Under the pieces are notes generated by a model. It was not told where the DNA came from. It worked only from the letters and a program-made list of their open reading frames with translations, and ran no database searches. The translations under genes were made by a program, and so were the position numbers. A DNA stretch of 64,000 nt from Clostridium_B lapidicellarium (GTDB lineage: Bacteria > Bacillota > Clostridia > Clostridiales > Clostridiaceae): contig NZ_JBGFFE010000002.1 in the NCBI RefSeq assembly GCF_041224415.1, positions 248,001 through 312,000 of the forward strand. The letters are read 5' to 3'. Shown here piece after piece: positions 7,725-16,161 of this stretch. Position 1 is the stretch's first letter. Every line of letters begins with the position of its first letter.

Positions 7725-10349
7725 CTATACCATGGCTATATTGCCCGTTTTTTTGTTTCCGTATTTTAGTTTCCTGTTTATTATCTTTACCAGCGGATCC
7801 ATCTTTTCAAAAAATATTATTATTAAATCCCCCTGTTTCCCTGTATCTATTGCCTTTTTTAGGGCAATTTTCTCATCCAATATAATTTCTACTTTCTTTG
7901 GATTAAAATCAGTGCTATTTATACCCTCTCTAAGAATTGAAGCTATTTCGCCGGGCTTTCTGCCTCTTCTATCCTTATCTTCTTTGATATATATATAATC
8001 GAAATTATCTCCTGAAATCTGACCTATCTTTTTCACACTAGTATCAGTTCTATCTCCAGGTACGCCGATAATTCCCACCAGCCTTTTATAGCCTAGCTTC
8101 CTGGCGCCTTTTATAACTGCTTTGTATCCTTCTATATTGTGTCCATAATCCAGTACTACATTTATTCCGTTTAAATTATAAATATTAAAACGTCCTGGAT
8201 TAAAAGAAAGATCACCATAAAAACTTTCCAATCCATTTTTTATAACCGTATAAGGTATATTCAATCCAATTGCAGCTCCACAAGCGGCCATGGCATTTTC
8301 TATATTATAAATGAGCTTTCCTCCTAAGGATATTCTTATATCTTTCACCTTTATTATAGGCACCACGGCTCCTCGCCTTTCAAAATACACAATACCGCCA
8401 TCTACATATACGCCGCATCCACCTTTATCTATATTGTTTCTGAGGATTACATTGTCTTTATTTTTGGAAAACATAATTATGGAACTTTTCATCCTGTCAA
8501 TTATACTTTTACTTACCAAATCATCTGCATTTAAAACCACATGCCCTTCTCTCTTTACGGCCTCACCGACCAGGGATTTCACATAAGCTAAATCTTCCAT
8601 ACTGTTTATCCCGTCTAATCCCAGATGATCTTCTGTTATATTAGTTATTACCGCTACATCTGCCAAATCATAGGCAAGACCCTTCTTTATTATTCCTCCT
8701 CTTGCCGTTTCCAACACTGCTGCCTCTACATTTTTATTACTTAAAATAGTTTTTGCACTATAATAACCTGTAGTATCGCCCTTACATAAGCACTTATTGT
8801 CTATATATATTCCTCCCGTAACAGTCATACCCACCTTATAGCCGGACTTTCCAAGAATATGTGCGATAAGTCTAGTAGTTGTAGTCTTGCCATTTGTACC
8901 GGTAACTGAAACTATCGGAATTGATTGCTGCCTATAAAACAACATATCCACTATGGCTCCAGCTACATCTCTTTTTTTGCCTACACAAGGGTACTGGTGC
9001 ATTCTAATACCTGGTGCCGCATTTATTTCCAGTATAGCGCCGCCGGTTTCAAGTATGGATTTGCTTATATCCTTGCAGCATATATCTATGCCGCAGATAT
9101 CCAAACCAATTGCATCCGCTGCTCTTTCACAAATACTGATATTCTCCCTACATATTAAATCAGTACAGTCTACTGCCGTCCCTCCAGTAGACAAATTTCC
9201 GTTTTCCCTTATAAACATTTTTTTATTTTTGGGTAAAACACTATTCAATTTATAGTTATTCTTAAATATACACGTTTTTAACTCATCATCTATCTTTATT
9301 TTAGTGAGAGGTTTTTCATGACCTTCACCCCTCCTGCTGTCTGAATTTACATCACCTATCAGTTCAATTATGGTCTTCACTCCATCTCCCACTACATAAG
9401 GTGGTATCCTTTCAGCAGCAGCTACTACCTTCCCATTTACCACACATATTCTAAAATCTTTTCCATCTATATTTTCTTCCAGCATTATATTGTCAAATTC
9501 TTCCGACAATATCCTATAGGTACTTACTGCCTCCTTTTCATTCCTTATATTTGCAAATACCCCTTTCCCCTGATTTCCATAACATGGTTTCAAAACTATC
9601 GGATATCCTATTTCATCAATAAGATCCAACAGTTCCTGTAAATTTCTCACTTTCCCGCCTTCTGCCACAGGAAGGCATTGATTCTTCAAAATTTCTTTAG
9701 TCATTATCTTGTCACAAGCTATATCTACGGCAGCAGCCGATGTATTACACGATATAGTAGCTTCTATGATTTTGCTGTACTTGCCATACCCTAGTTGAAA
9801 TACACTGTTGTCTCCGATCCTCATTATGGGGATTCCCCTCTTTTCAGCCTCCGATATTATAGACAATGTACTTGGGCCAATCTGTTCTGCTTTTAAAATT
9901 TTTCTCAGCCTAGCCACAGCTTTTTCAAATTCATAATTTGTACCTTCTATCAGCGAATTCACCAGACTCACAGCTGTCCTGCCTGCTTCCACTGCTGTAT
10001 TTTTGTACAAGTATTCATACACTATATAATACTTGCTTCCCTTTATTTCCCTTGCTTTTCCATAACCTACATCAATGCCCAATTTATTTTGTATAGCAAG
10101 TATAATATGCTCACAGACATGGGCAATATATGTTCCCTCCCGCAGTCTTTTTTCAAAACCGTGTTCTTCGTCTATTCCACATCTATGCTGCTTTAACTCA
10201 GGTACAATTGCAAGAAGTTTTTCATTGAAACCATCTATATCTCTAGTTGGCACATCCTTATACTCCTCTAAATCAACAGACATCTTTACACATTTTCTAT
10301 GAGCAAATATATTTCTTCCTTCAAAAACTCTAAAATCATCTATCTTCAT
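7725..10349 (-). CDS. cphA: Cyanophycin synthetase
   Basis: The 874-aa protein has the three-part cyanophycin synthetase layout: an N-terminal domain with HVCEHIILAIQNKLG near residue 80, an ATP-grasp domain (~220-470) with PIVLKPCYGNQGKGV, and a Mur-ligase-like domain starting at the P-loop SVTGTNGKTTTTRL (~480) with DYGHNIEGY later. It polymerises aspartate and arginine (multi-L-arginyl-poly-L-aspartate), a nitrogen store, using ATP. A cyanophycinase gene lies 239 bp upstream in the same direction, giving synthesis and breakdown functions side by side. Length is typical. Close relatives could use other amino acids, which cannot be excluded. The ATG at 10349 has only a weak GGGTAG ribosome site. 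Confidence 0.92.
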   Translation of the reverse strand: MKIDDFRVFEGRNIFAHRKCVKMSVDLEEYKDVPTRDIDGFNEKLLAIVPELKQHRCGIDEEHGFEKRLREGTYIAHVCEHIILAIQNKLGIDVGYGKAREIKGSKYYIVYEYLYKNTAVEAGRTAVSLVNSLIEGTNYEFEKAVARLRKILKAEQIGPSTLSIISEAEKRGIPIMRIGDNSVFQLGYGKYSKIIEATISCNTSAAAVDIACDKIMTKEILKNQCLPVAEGGKVRNLQELLDLIDEIGYPIVLKPCYGNQGKGVFANIRNEKEAVSTYRILSEEFDNIMLEENIDGKDFRICVVNGKVVAAAERIPPYVVGDGVKTIIELIGDVNSDSRRGEGHEKPLTKIKIDDELKTCIFKNNYKLNSVLPKNKKMFIRENGNLSTGGTAVDCTDLICRENISICERAADAIGLDICGIDICCKDISKSILETGGAILEINAAPGIRMHQYPCVGKKRDVAGAIVDMLFYRQQSIPIVSVTGTNGKTTTTRLIAHILGKSGYKVGMTVTGGIYIDNKCLCKGDTTGYYSAKTILSNKNVEAAVLETARGGIIKKGLAYDLADVAVITNITEDHLGLDGINSMEDLAYVKSLVGEAVKREGHVVLNADDLVSKSIIDRMKSSIIMFSKNKDNVILRNNIDKGGCGVYVDGGIVYFERRGAVVPIIKVKDIRISLGGKLIYNIENAMAACGAAIGLNIPYTVIKNGLESFYGDLSFNPGRFNIYNLNGINVVLDYGHNIEGYKAVIKGARKLGYKRLVGIIGVPGDRTDTSVKKIGQISGDNFDYIYIKEDKDRRGRKPGEIASILREGINSTDFNPKKVEIILDEKIALKKAIDTGKQGDLIIIFFEKMDPLVKIINRKLKYGNKKTGNIAMV

Positions 10350-10588
10350 TTTATGTATACTACCCGTTATATAAACACCTATTTATATTTCTATAAAATT
10401 GTGTCTATTTCCCCATTCATAGTACCTGATTTTGCTGTATGCTACTCTCTTTTGGCCTGATACTCCAAGGGCTTAAAATCCCGTTTAGTAAACGGTATAC
10501 AATCAGCATCTGCATTGTGATCCAATTTGCTGATCTAACGGTTTTCTACAACTCCTCCCTTATATCTATTTGACCTTTTCTTGAATTT
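10350..10588 (-). other. Gap between cphB and cphA with remnant-like codons
   Basis: No gene can be supported. On the minus strand a very good ribosome site (AAGGGAGGAG, ~10555-10565) lies just before in-frame stops. A 31-codon open stretch follows at 10442-10534 without a start codon, with protein-like composition (KLDHNADADCIPFTKRDFKP). A CCGTTTA/TAAACGG hairpin sits at 10481-10495. This may be a decayed small gene or a leader of cphA. Confidence 0.3.
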
Positions 10589-11395
10589 TTAGCTATTACA
10601 GGGCTTTTTATTTATCAAATCAAACTTATTTCCATATTTAAGTACATGTAATTTCACATCAAATATAGACAGTATTTCCTCAGGATACTGTTCTGACACA
10701 TTGCTGTAGGTTATATTGGATCCATCTATTACATAAACTGCTCCGGAACCCATCACCGTGAATTCATTGTTATCGCTGACTATAATTGCCGTATCTTCAT
10801 CTATTCCAATACCAAGGCTCTGGGGATTTTCTGCTATTCCCACGAGAAGCCTCCCTATTCTGCCTCTCTGAGCAAAATGCTGATCGATAATTACACCTTT
10901 TATCAGACCCAGCCCAGGTGCCATCTTTAAAGTGCACTTTTTAGGCGATTCCTCGTCAGGTCCCGTTATTATCATGGTATCACTCATAACAGAAGCTCCT
11001 GCAGAAGTTCCCACAAAAGTACATCCTCCCTCATATAATTTCTGAATTTTTGAGTACAGAGGAGTGCCCCCTATAAGACTTGTTATCCTAAGTTGATCCC
11101 CTCCTGTAAAAAACATCAATGCAGTATTTTCTATGAGATTTACATTATTTATATCAACGGCATCTCTTCTATTTCTTATAGTCAATATCTTTATATTTTT
11201 TATTCCCAATTCCTGAAATATTTTTCTGTATTCATCTCCCAATTCCTCCGGTATTTCAGATGCAATAGTCGCAATAACGAGGATATCCTCTTGTTTATCA
11301 AGTCTACTGCAGACTTCTTTCAATATTTTTTTTTCACCGGTTTTATCCTCTGCTCCTCCTATTATTATTAAGTTTTTTTCTGATTTTCTCTTCAA
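10589..11395 (-). CDS. cphB: Cyanophycinase
   Basis: The 268-aa protein is a serine peptidase of the S51 class with the nucleophile motif FVGTSAGASVMSDTM near residue 130 and the GGDQLRITSL segment upstream of it, as in cyanophycinases. It releases beta-Asp-Arg dipeptides from cyanophycin. The start is TTG at 11395 behind a GAGGGTG ribosome site seven bases upstream; no ATG fits. It precedes cphA on the same strand, so the two are probably co-expressed, with cphB first. Export is not indicated, so it should act on intracellular granules. Confidence 0.92.
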   Translation of the reverse strand: MKRKSEKNLIIIGGAEDKTGEKKILKEVCSRLDKQEDILVIATIASEIPEELGDEYRKIFQELGIKNIKILTIRNRRDAVDINNVNLIENTALMFFTGGDQLRITSLIGGTPLYSKIQKLYEGGCTFVGTSAGASVMSDTMIITGPDEESPKKCTLKMAPGLGLIKGVIIDQHFAQRGRIGRLLVGIAENPQSLGIGIDEDTAIIVSDNNEFTVMGSGAVYVIDGSNITYSNVSEQYPEEILSIFDVKLHVLKYGNKFDLINKKPCNS

Positions 11396-11461
11396 AATAA
11401 TGCACCCTCTCTTGCGGATATTCTATATTTTTTCCATATTCCAAATTATTATGCGTAAAAT

Positions 11462-11494
11462 AAAAACTTCAGTAATTTACCACTGAAGTTTTTT
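11462..11494. terminator. Bidirectional intrinsic terminator
   Basis: The stem AACTTCAGT / ACTGAAGTT with an eight-base loop has T runs on both strands (eight on plus, five on minus). It lies about 90 bp beyond the sipL stop. Confidence 0.8.
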
Positions 11495-11520
11495 TTACAA
11501 TCTTCTATAAATAACAGGTA

Positions 11521-11577
11521 ACTCCACCTCCCTCTCGTCCGGCGGAGTAAGCGACTCGCACCAAATCAAAGATTTGG
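11521..11577. repeat. Two adjacent hairpins of unusual composition
   Basis: Between the sipL stop and its terminator lie two stems: ACTCCACC with GGCGGAGT (11521-11548) and CCAAATC with GATTTGG (11561-11577). The segment is more GC-rich than its surroundings and not coding. It looks like a small mobile or dispersed element, but no second copy is in this window. Confidence 0.4.
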
Positions 11578-11586
11578 GCTCCCTGC

Positions 11587-13143
11587 TTATATTACGGCTC
11601 TTCCTGGGATGATAAGCTTCTCTCCAACCTTTATAACCTCTGGATCCTCTATATCATTTAACTTCACCAAATCTTCCACAGTAGTATAATATTTTTTGGC
11701 TATTTTCCATAAAGTATCATCCTGCTGGATGACATATATAGTTAAGCTGGCTTTTTTAGCTGGAAATTCTCCCTCGGCAGAATCTATATTTACCAAAAAT
11801 TCTTTATTTGTAACATAATTTACCCTTGCATATGTCTCTACCACAGCCTTTATAGCTATAGTATCTATTTCCACGTCTCCCTGTATACTTTCCAAAGACA
11901 CTTTTGCTATACACTGCATGTCAATTTTACTTTCAGGTATATCCACACTACAGCTAAATGGTATCTCATCACTAGCTTTATTTATTTCATCTTCCAAATT
12001 CTTATATAGAACCTTAGTATTCAAAACACCGTCTATTACAACTTTATCCTCCACTATTTTTTTATCCGTTATACACACTTCTCCATAACACATAATAACT
12101 TCTTTAGGCCTGGAATTGCCTTCCAATTCTATATTGGATTTAATCATACTCTGAACAGTATTCTGACCATGCATTACATTCAATTCATAATCTTTTTTAT
12201 CCATCTGCAGGAGAGAAGAAGGAGAATAAGCATCTTCTATTATATCCATATCTTCCTTATACATGACTTTGGTATTTGATTTTACCAATACTTCCACATC
12301 GATTATTCTACTTTCACCTAAATCATCTTCTCTTACACCCTTTTCAACTTCATCTACACAAAAATCAGTATAACTATCCATAGACGGATTTACCCCATCT
12401 ATGGGAATTTCCTTGTTAATATAAACATCGTCTTCTATATATTCCACATCTTTAGTATCCTTTCCCCTGTACAGGATACCTATAAGCACATATGCCTCTA
12501 AAGATACCTTCCCCTCCAGAACCTTTATGTCTTTCTTATGGACATTCACATTGCATTCCAATATGTTTCCTATCTGCGGTTTATCCATAGGTATCTGAAT
12601 TTCGGTTTTCGCCACTAAGTCTCCAGATACAGTCCCGATTATTTTGTCTACAGTATCCGGATTTTTCAACATTTGTATATCTCCAGAATCTTCAATATCC
12701 TTTATAACTTCAAATTCATATTTTTTATACACTTCCGCCTTTAATTTTATAATTCCCTCAATGGACACTTTTCTTTCATTAGCTATATTGCAGTTCATAT
12801 GTTCCACATAACAGTCGGCATCACAAAGCATATCATGTTGGGAACCCGGTATTTCAATATAATTTGAAAAATCACCAGTATAGCTTACGCTGTAAATACC
12901 CATAGTCCCCTCATCTTCTTTGGCCAAATAAAGTATAGTATACTCTATTCTTCCCTCCACAAATACCTTATCCTGCATTACTTCTTTACTGGTTATTACT
13001 GGTTTTGCATTGAGAATTAAAATACGGTTGACGTCCGGATTAGTATCTGGTATTATATACTCTGCTTTTATAACAGTATCAGAAAAATTTTCAGACATCA
13101 ACTGTTCACATTCTATATTTTCTTTAACAAGATCTATACTCAT
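11587..13143 (-). CDS. sipL: SipL-like spore morphogenesis protein (SPOCS repeats plus LysM)
   Basis: The 518-aa protein has repeated SPOCS (DUF3794) domains over its first ~450 residues and a C-terminal LysM domain (YVIQQDDTLWKIAKKYYTTV to GEKLIIP). This matches SipL of clostridia, which binds the coat-morphogenetic ATPase SpoIVA through its LysM domain and is essential for coat encasement of the forespore. I chose ATG 13143 because GGGAGG lies eight bases upstream; an ATG 18 bp earlier contains that ribosome site within its codons. Upstream, GCATATT near 13205 resembles a sigma-E -35 but the matching -10 is poor. It is monocistronic between two terminators. Confidence 0.85.
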   Translation of the reverse strand: MSIDLVKENIECEQLMSENFSDTVIKAEYIIPDTNPDVNRILILNAKPVITSKEVMQDKVFVEGRIEYTILYLAKEDEGTMGIYSVSYTGDFSNYIEIPGSQHDMLCDADCYVEHMNCNIANERKVSIEGIIKLKAEVYKKYEFEVIKDIEDSGDIQMLKNPDTVDKIIGTVSGDLVAKTEIQIPMDKPQIGNILECNVNVHKKDIKVLEGKVSLEAYVLIGILYRGKDTKDVEYIEDDVYINKEIPIDGVNPSMDSYTDFCVDEVEKGVREDDLGESRIIDVEVLVKSNTKVMYKEDMDIIEDAYSPSSLLQMDKKDYELNVMHGQNTVQSMIKSNIELEGNSRPKEVIMCYGEVCITDKKIVEDKVVIDGVLNTKVLYKNLEDEINKASDEIPFSCSVDIPESKIDMQCIAKVSLESIQGDVEIDTIAIKAVVETYARVNYVTNKEFLVNIDSAEGEFPAKKASLTIYVIQQDDTLWKIAKKYYTTVEDLVKLNDIEDPEVIKVGEKLIIPGRAVI

Positions 13144-13373
13144 ATTTATTACCTCCCACATAAAAACCTACTATTTATTTATACAAATAAAAGGTAAAAA
13201 ATATGCCATGTTTTCGATGATTTTTATAATGTGTCTTAATATTGACATTTGCAGAATTTTGACGTAATATTAAGTTGGTTGTTAACCATATAACCTCTCA
13301 TAAATTCTCAATACCCTTTTATACCATAGTTGAAAGATGGAAGCTCACCATCTTTCTTCTTACCTTAAATTGG

Positions 13374-13430
13374 GCAAAAAAATAGTATATAAAATAACAA
13401 TTAATTTTAATTATTATTTTATATACTATT
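13374..13430 (-). terminator. Intrinsic terminator with very long AT stem
   Basis: A near-perfect 50-bp palindrome (13381-13430; outer arms of 16 exact pairs, AATAGTATATAAAATAA and its complement) is followed on the minus strand by seven T. It ends transcription coming from veg or from the candidate RNA. Confidence 0.8.
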
Positions 13431-13530
13431 GTAAATCATCCGATTCAGCTTTGCTTGAAGTCAAAGTTTATTGGAAACAGAGTATACTTGAATAGCAGTG
13501 CCATATACTACAGGTATCGGATTTCCTTAT
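13381..13530 (-). ncRNA. Candidate structured RNA or long 3' UTR downstream of veg
   Basis: Minus-strand reading gives a closing pair ATCCGAT/ATCGGAT (13516-13522 with 13438-13444) that encloses two smaller stems: AGTATA/TATACT and CTTTG/CAAAG. About ten bases later comes a strong terminator. No start codon or coding pattern is present. I could not match it to a known riboswitch or to 6S RNA. It could simply be the 3' UTR of veg, whose stop is 85 bp upstream. The rest of this gene-free stretch holds only a small AAAGATGG/CCATCTTT hairpin near 13332-13357. Confidence 0.3.
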
Positions 13531-13614
13531 TTAACTCACGCAGTTTTTATAGTTATCATTGCCAGTAATTTACTTCCACCACCTAGAAAGATGGACAAAT
13601 TTTTACTGATTGCA

Positions 13615-13851
13615 TTAAACTGAAAAACTTAATTGAACTGTTTTTGTTAAAACATCCGAATAGCTGTATGTCACTTTTCTTTGGGTGTCATTTTCCAACC
13701 TAATTACAAATATACTCGGATAAGCTTTTTCTATTACTCCCTTATTTACAAAAACTTTCCTTCTACCGCCATTCGCTTTTAAGGTTACTTTATCTCCTAC
13801 ATGATTTTCAATATTCTTTCTTATAGAAGCTAACACATTTACTCCTTCCAT
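13615..13851 (-). CDS. veg: Veg family protein
   Basis: The 78-aa protein matches Veg: a short N-terminal helix, then DKVTLKANGGRRKVFVNKGV and YPSIFVIRLE and TYSYSDVLT. Veg is a small, very highly expressed protein of Firmicutes; in Bacillus subtilis it affects biofilm gene expression, and its molecular role is unsettled. The gene has its own strong promoter. ATG 13851 is used here; a GTG five codons later (13836) has a better ribosome site (GGAAGGAG) formed inside the first codons and may be the true start. Next gene upstream is yabG, an order also found around veg in Bacillus. Confidence 0.9.
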   Translation of the reverse strand: MEGVNVLASIRKNIENHVGDKVTLKANGGRRKVFVNKGVIEKAYPSIFVIRLENDTQRKVTYSYSDVLTKTVQLSFSV

Positions 13852-13880
13852 TCTCTAAACACCCTCTCTCTATATTTTAC

Positions 13881-13909
13881 ATTATACATCATAAGGTTAA
13901 TTATGTCAA
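13881..13909 (-). promoter_or_regulatory. Near-consensus sigma-A promoter of veg
   Basis: TTGACA (13904-13909) and TATAAT (13881-13886) are separated by exactly 17 bp on the minus strand. Both hexamers are perfect. The Bacillus veg promoter is likewise one of the strongest vegetative promoters. Confidence 0.9.
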
Positions 13910-14057
13910 CTAACCATTTAGTATATCAGTTAACAATTTGTTTTGTCAATATTAATTTTTTGTAAACAGAGCCTTCAAAGTTTTATTTACATCGAAATAT
14001 ACTGACATTTCTTTAAAACACTCATATATACGATATTATTTACAACTTTTATGATTT

Positions 14058-14948
14058 TTATACATATGGTGACTTTGGAAAGCCCTCCCTGTATTTTCCT
14101 CTGGTCTGAAGTCCTCCGATTCCATTAGTTCTGGTTATTGTATTACTTATAGCTTCTTGAATGGATACAACCTTTTCTATATTGGTATAAGCTATTTTTT
14201 CACATAAAAATACAGGATCCAAGCAATGTATAAGTACTCTATTGGGTGAACTTGCAAAATTAGCACCTGAATCTAAAATTCTTTCATAACAAGATTGACA
14301 AGCCCCTGCAAATATAACCAGATCATCATAATTTGATTCATAATTTCTAAGCTCTGAAACAGTTTCAACAAAATATTTGGAATTTTTATAATTATCCAGA
14401 TTCATATAATCTGCAGTATTCTTTGCTACGGAATCATGTCCTGTAATTACAACTATATCTGGTTTTATCTCTTTTACCAGTTCTACAACCTTCAGCGGCT
14501 GATCTTTTTCAGCTATATTTCTCCCGACTACATCTAACAGCAGTTGCTTATATACTTTAAGACATACATCTAAGTACTCCGGGTCACCATCCACATGAAG
14601 TATCTTGCCAGGCCTCCCAAAAGCAAGTTCATTCTTTGTATCATAAGGGGCAAATTTCGTTACGTTATATTCCTGTGCTGCTCCTCCTCCAGCATATCTA
14701 AAACCTCCTCTGCTGATTAAAATATTCCGAATTGAATTATTAATCCGCTTATTAAATACGACTTCCTTTTTTACAAGTGTTTCCCTTTCTGCAAGTTCTA
14801 GATCCTCAATATTGGAATCTGCGATTAACCTTAAATCTATTCCCTTCAAAATATAAACATTCCCGTTTTTTTCTTCTTTGATATCTATTATTTTAAAAGT
14901 TATATCCTTGCCGTAGGATTTTCTTACTACTGTATCACCTATTTTCAT
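14058..14948 (-). CDS. yabG: Sporulation-specific protease YabG
   Basis: The 296-aa product starts MKIGDTVVRKSYGKDITFKI and contains FGRPGKILHVDGDPEYL and VVITGHDSVAK, characteristic of YabG peptidases. YabG acts in the mother cell and processes coat proteins; in Clostridioides difficile it also processes the germination protease CspBA and preproSleC. I set the start at ATG 14948, the family's usual opening, not at a frame extension to 15014, because the sigma-K-type promoter lies in between and would put the transcript start near 14975. GGGGATG precedes the ATG. Conserved His and Cys (HCLDP, GACQSC) are present. Confidence 0.92.
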   Translation of the reverse strand: MKIGDTVVRKSYGKDITFKIIDIKEEKNGNVYILKGIDLRLIADSNIEDLELAERETLVKKEVVFNKRINNSIRNILISRGGFRYAGGGAAQEYNVTKFAPYDTKNELAFGRPGKILHVDGDPEYLDVCLKVYKQLLLDVVGRNIAEKDQPLKVVELVKEIKPDIVVITGHDSVAKNTADYMNLDNYKNSKYFVETVSELRNYESNYDDLVIFAGACQSCYERILDSGANFASSPNRVLIHCLDPVFLCEKIAYTNIEKVVSIQEAISNTITRTNGIGGLQTRGKYREGFPKSPYV

Positions 14949-14982
14949 AATATAACATCCCCATATATAAAAAGTCATGGTA

Positions 14983-15011
14983 TATATTATGACTTTATTG
15001 TTTTTTAAGTG
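14983..15011 (-). promoter_or_regulatory. Sigma-K-type promoter of yabG
   Basis: On the minus strand CAC (15009-15011) is followed by 17 bases and CATAATATA (14983-14991), an exact fit to the sigma-K pattern AC-N17-CATAnnnTA. yabG is a sigma-K regulon member in other spore formers. Confidence 0.75.
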
Positions 15012-15046
15012 CAAAAAAATAAGGCCTTGACTGGCCTCAATTTAAT

Positions 15047-16048
15047 TTATTTTTGATTATATATTTTTTTAAATTGTTCAATAAAATGTATATATTTTTC
15101 CTGTTCAGAAATCAGCTCCTCCAATTTATTGTTAAAAGTTTTAAGCTTCCAATTAACTTCATTATAATAGTATCTATTTGCCAATCTCCAAAAACGCTGT
15201 GGGAATAACAAGAAAGCAAATATTACACGGTATTCCTCATCCCTGAGCGGACTGACTTCATTGTAAGAATCAAATATGAGTTTGGCATTTTCTATATTCC
15301 AGTCCGATCTTTTCAAAACCTTAATCATAAAAGACGATATATCATAGGCTCTTATCTCTCTCTTACAGTAATCAAAATCTATTACATTTACATTATTGTC
15401 ATCATCTATCACTATATTATGATATGTAAAATCATGATGACAAAACCCTTTCTCATCTTTTGTCAAATCACATAATTCATCATATTGGGAATCATTTAAT
15501 ACTTCTATGGCTTTCCTGCCAAGATCTTTATAAAATTTGACAGCCTTCATATAATTCAAATCAAAACTTTCCTTATTACTTTTTTTTCTGCCCATATCAT
15601 TCATCTTATCGAGAGCTTTAACTCTTTTCTCCATAAGATGGTGCCACCTTCCGAGATCCGTCTTAAGTTTACTATTTTCAGGAGGTTCATATCCCTTAGA
15701 AGCTATATGCATATTCGCCAAGCATTTGGAAGCATTTATAATATCTTCTTTATTCTTAAAATCACATTCCCTGCCATTAATCCATTCTGAAAGAGTATAT
15801 ATATCTTCATTGACAAGAGCATAGGGATTTCCATCTACGTTAACAGAATACTTATCTACATACGGAAAACCATTATTTATTAAATGCTCTTTTGCCCCAT
15901 AGACAAATAAAAGCTTTTGAGTTCCATAATTTATTCTTTTCAAACATTTCATTCCCTTATCCGTTTTTAAAAGATATACCCCTCTATTTGGTCTTATATT
16001 TTCAATTTTTAAATTAAATTGTCTTTCTATTTCAAATTCTCGCATCAT
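15047..16048 (-). CDS. CotS family spore coat protein (kinase fold)
   Basis: The 333-aa protein has an aminoglycoside-phosphotransferase-like fold: an N-terminal lobe with GVYLLKTDKGMKCLKR, the catalytic-loop motif CHHDFTYHN (~202-210) and the metal-binding motif VIDFDYC (~224-230). CotS-type proteins are spore coat components of Bacillus and Clostridium whose enzymatic activity is not established. ATG 16048 is chosen because GGGGTG stands six bases upstream; a longer frame to 16084 exists. It is divergent from the plus-strand glycosyltransferase, and three more family members lie within 5 kb. All three key motifs are intact. Confidence 0.85.
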   Translation of the reverse strand: MMREFEIERQFNLKIENIRPNRGVYLLKTDKGMKCLKRINYGTQKLLFVYGAKEHLINNGFPYVDKYSVNVDGNPYALVNEDIYTLSEWINGRECDFKNKEDIINASKCLANMHIASKGYEPPENSKLKTDLGRWHHLMEKRVKALDKMNDMGRKKSNKESFDLNYMKAVKFYKDLGRKAIEVLNDSQYDELCDLTKDEKGFCHHDFTYHNIVIDDDNNVNVIDFDYCKREIRAYDISSFMIKVLKRSDWNIENAKLIFDSYNEVSPLRDEEYRVIFAFLLFPQRFWRLANRYYYNEVNWKLKTFNNKLEELISEQEKYIHFIEQFKKIYNQK

Positions 16049-16161
16049 GTTAATCACCCCTATATATCTATATGAAGGGCTCAATAATTTTAGAAGAATA
16101 TTAACATTTTTAACCGGATTTTAATATAATGAAATATACCAATTTAGAGAGGAATAATTCT

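Noticed and set aside
8311..9255. Plus-strand open frames inside cphA
   Set aside because: They are antisense shadows of a conserved gene, lack ribosome sites and have no recognisable motifs.
13381..13430. Long AT palindrome as a mobile element end or CRISPR-like repeat
   Set aside because: It occurs once and is followed by seven T on the minus strand, which fits a terminator.
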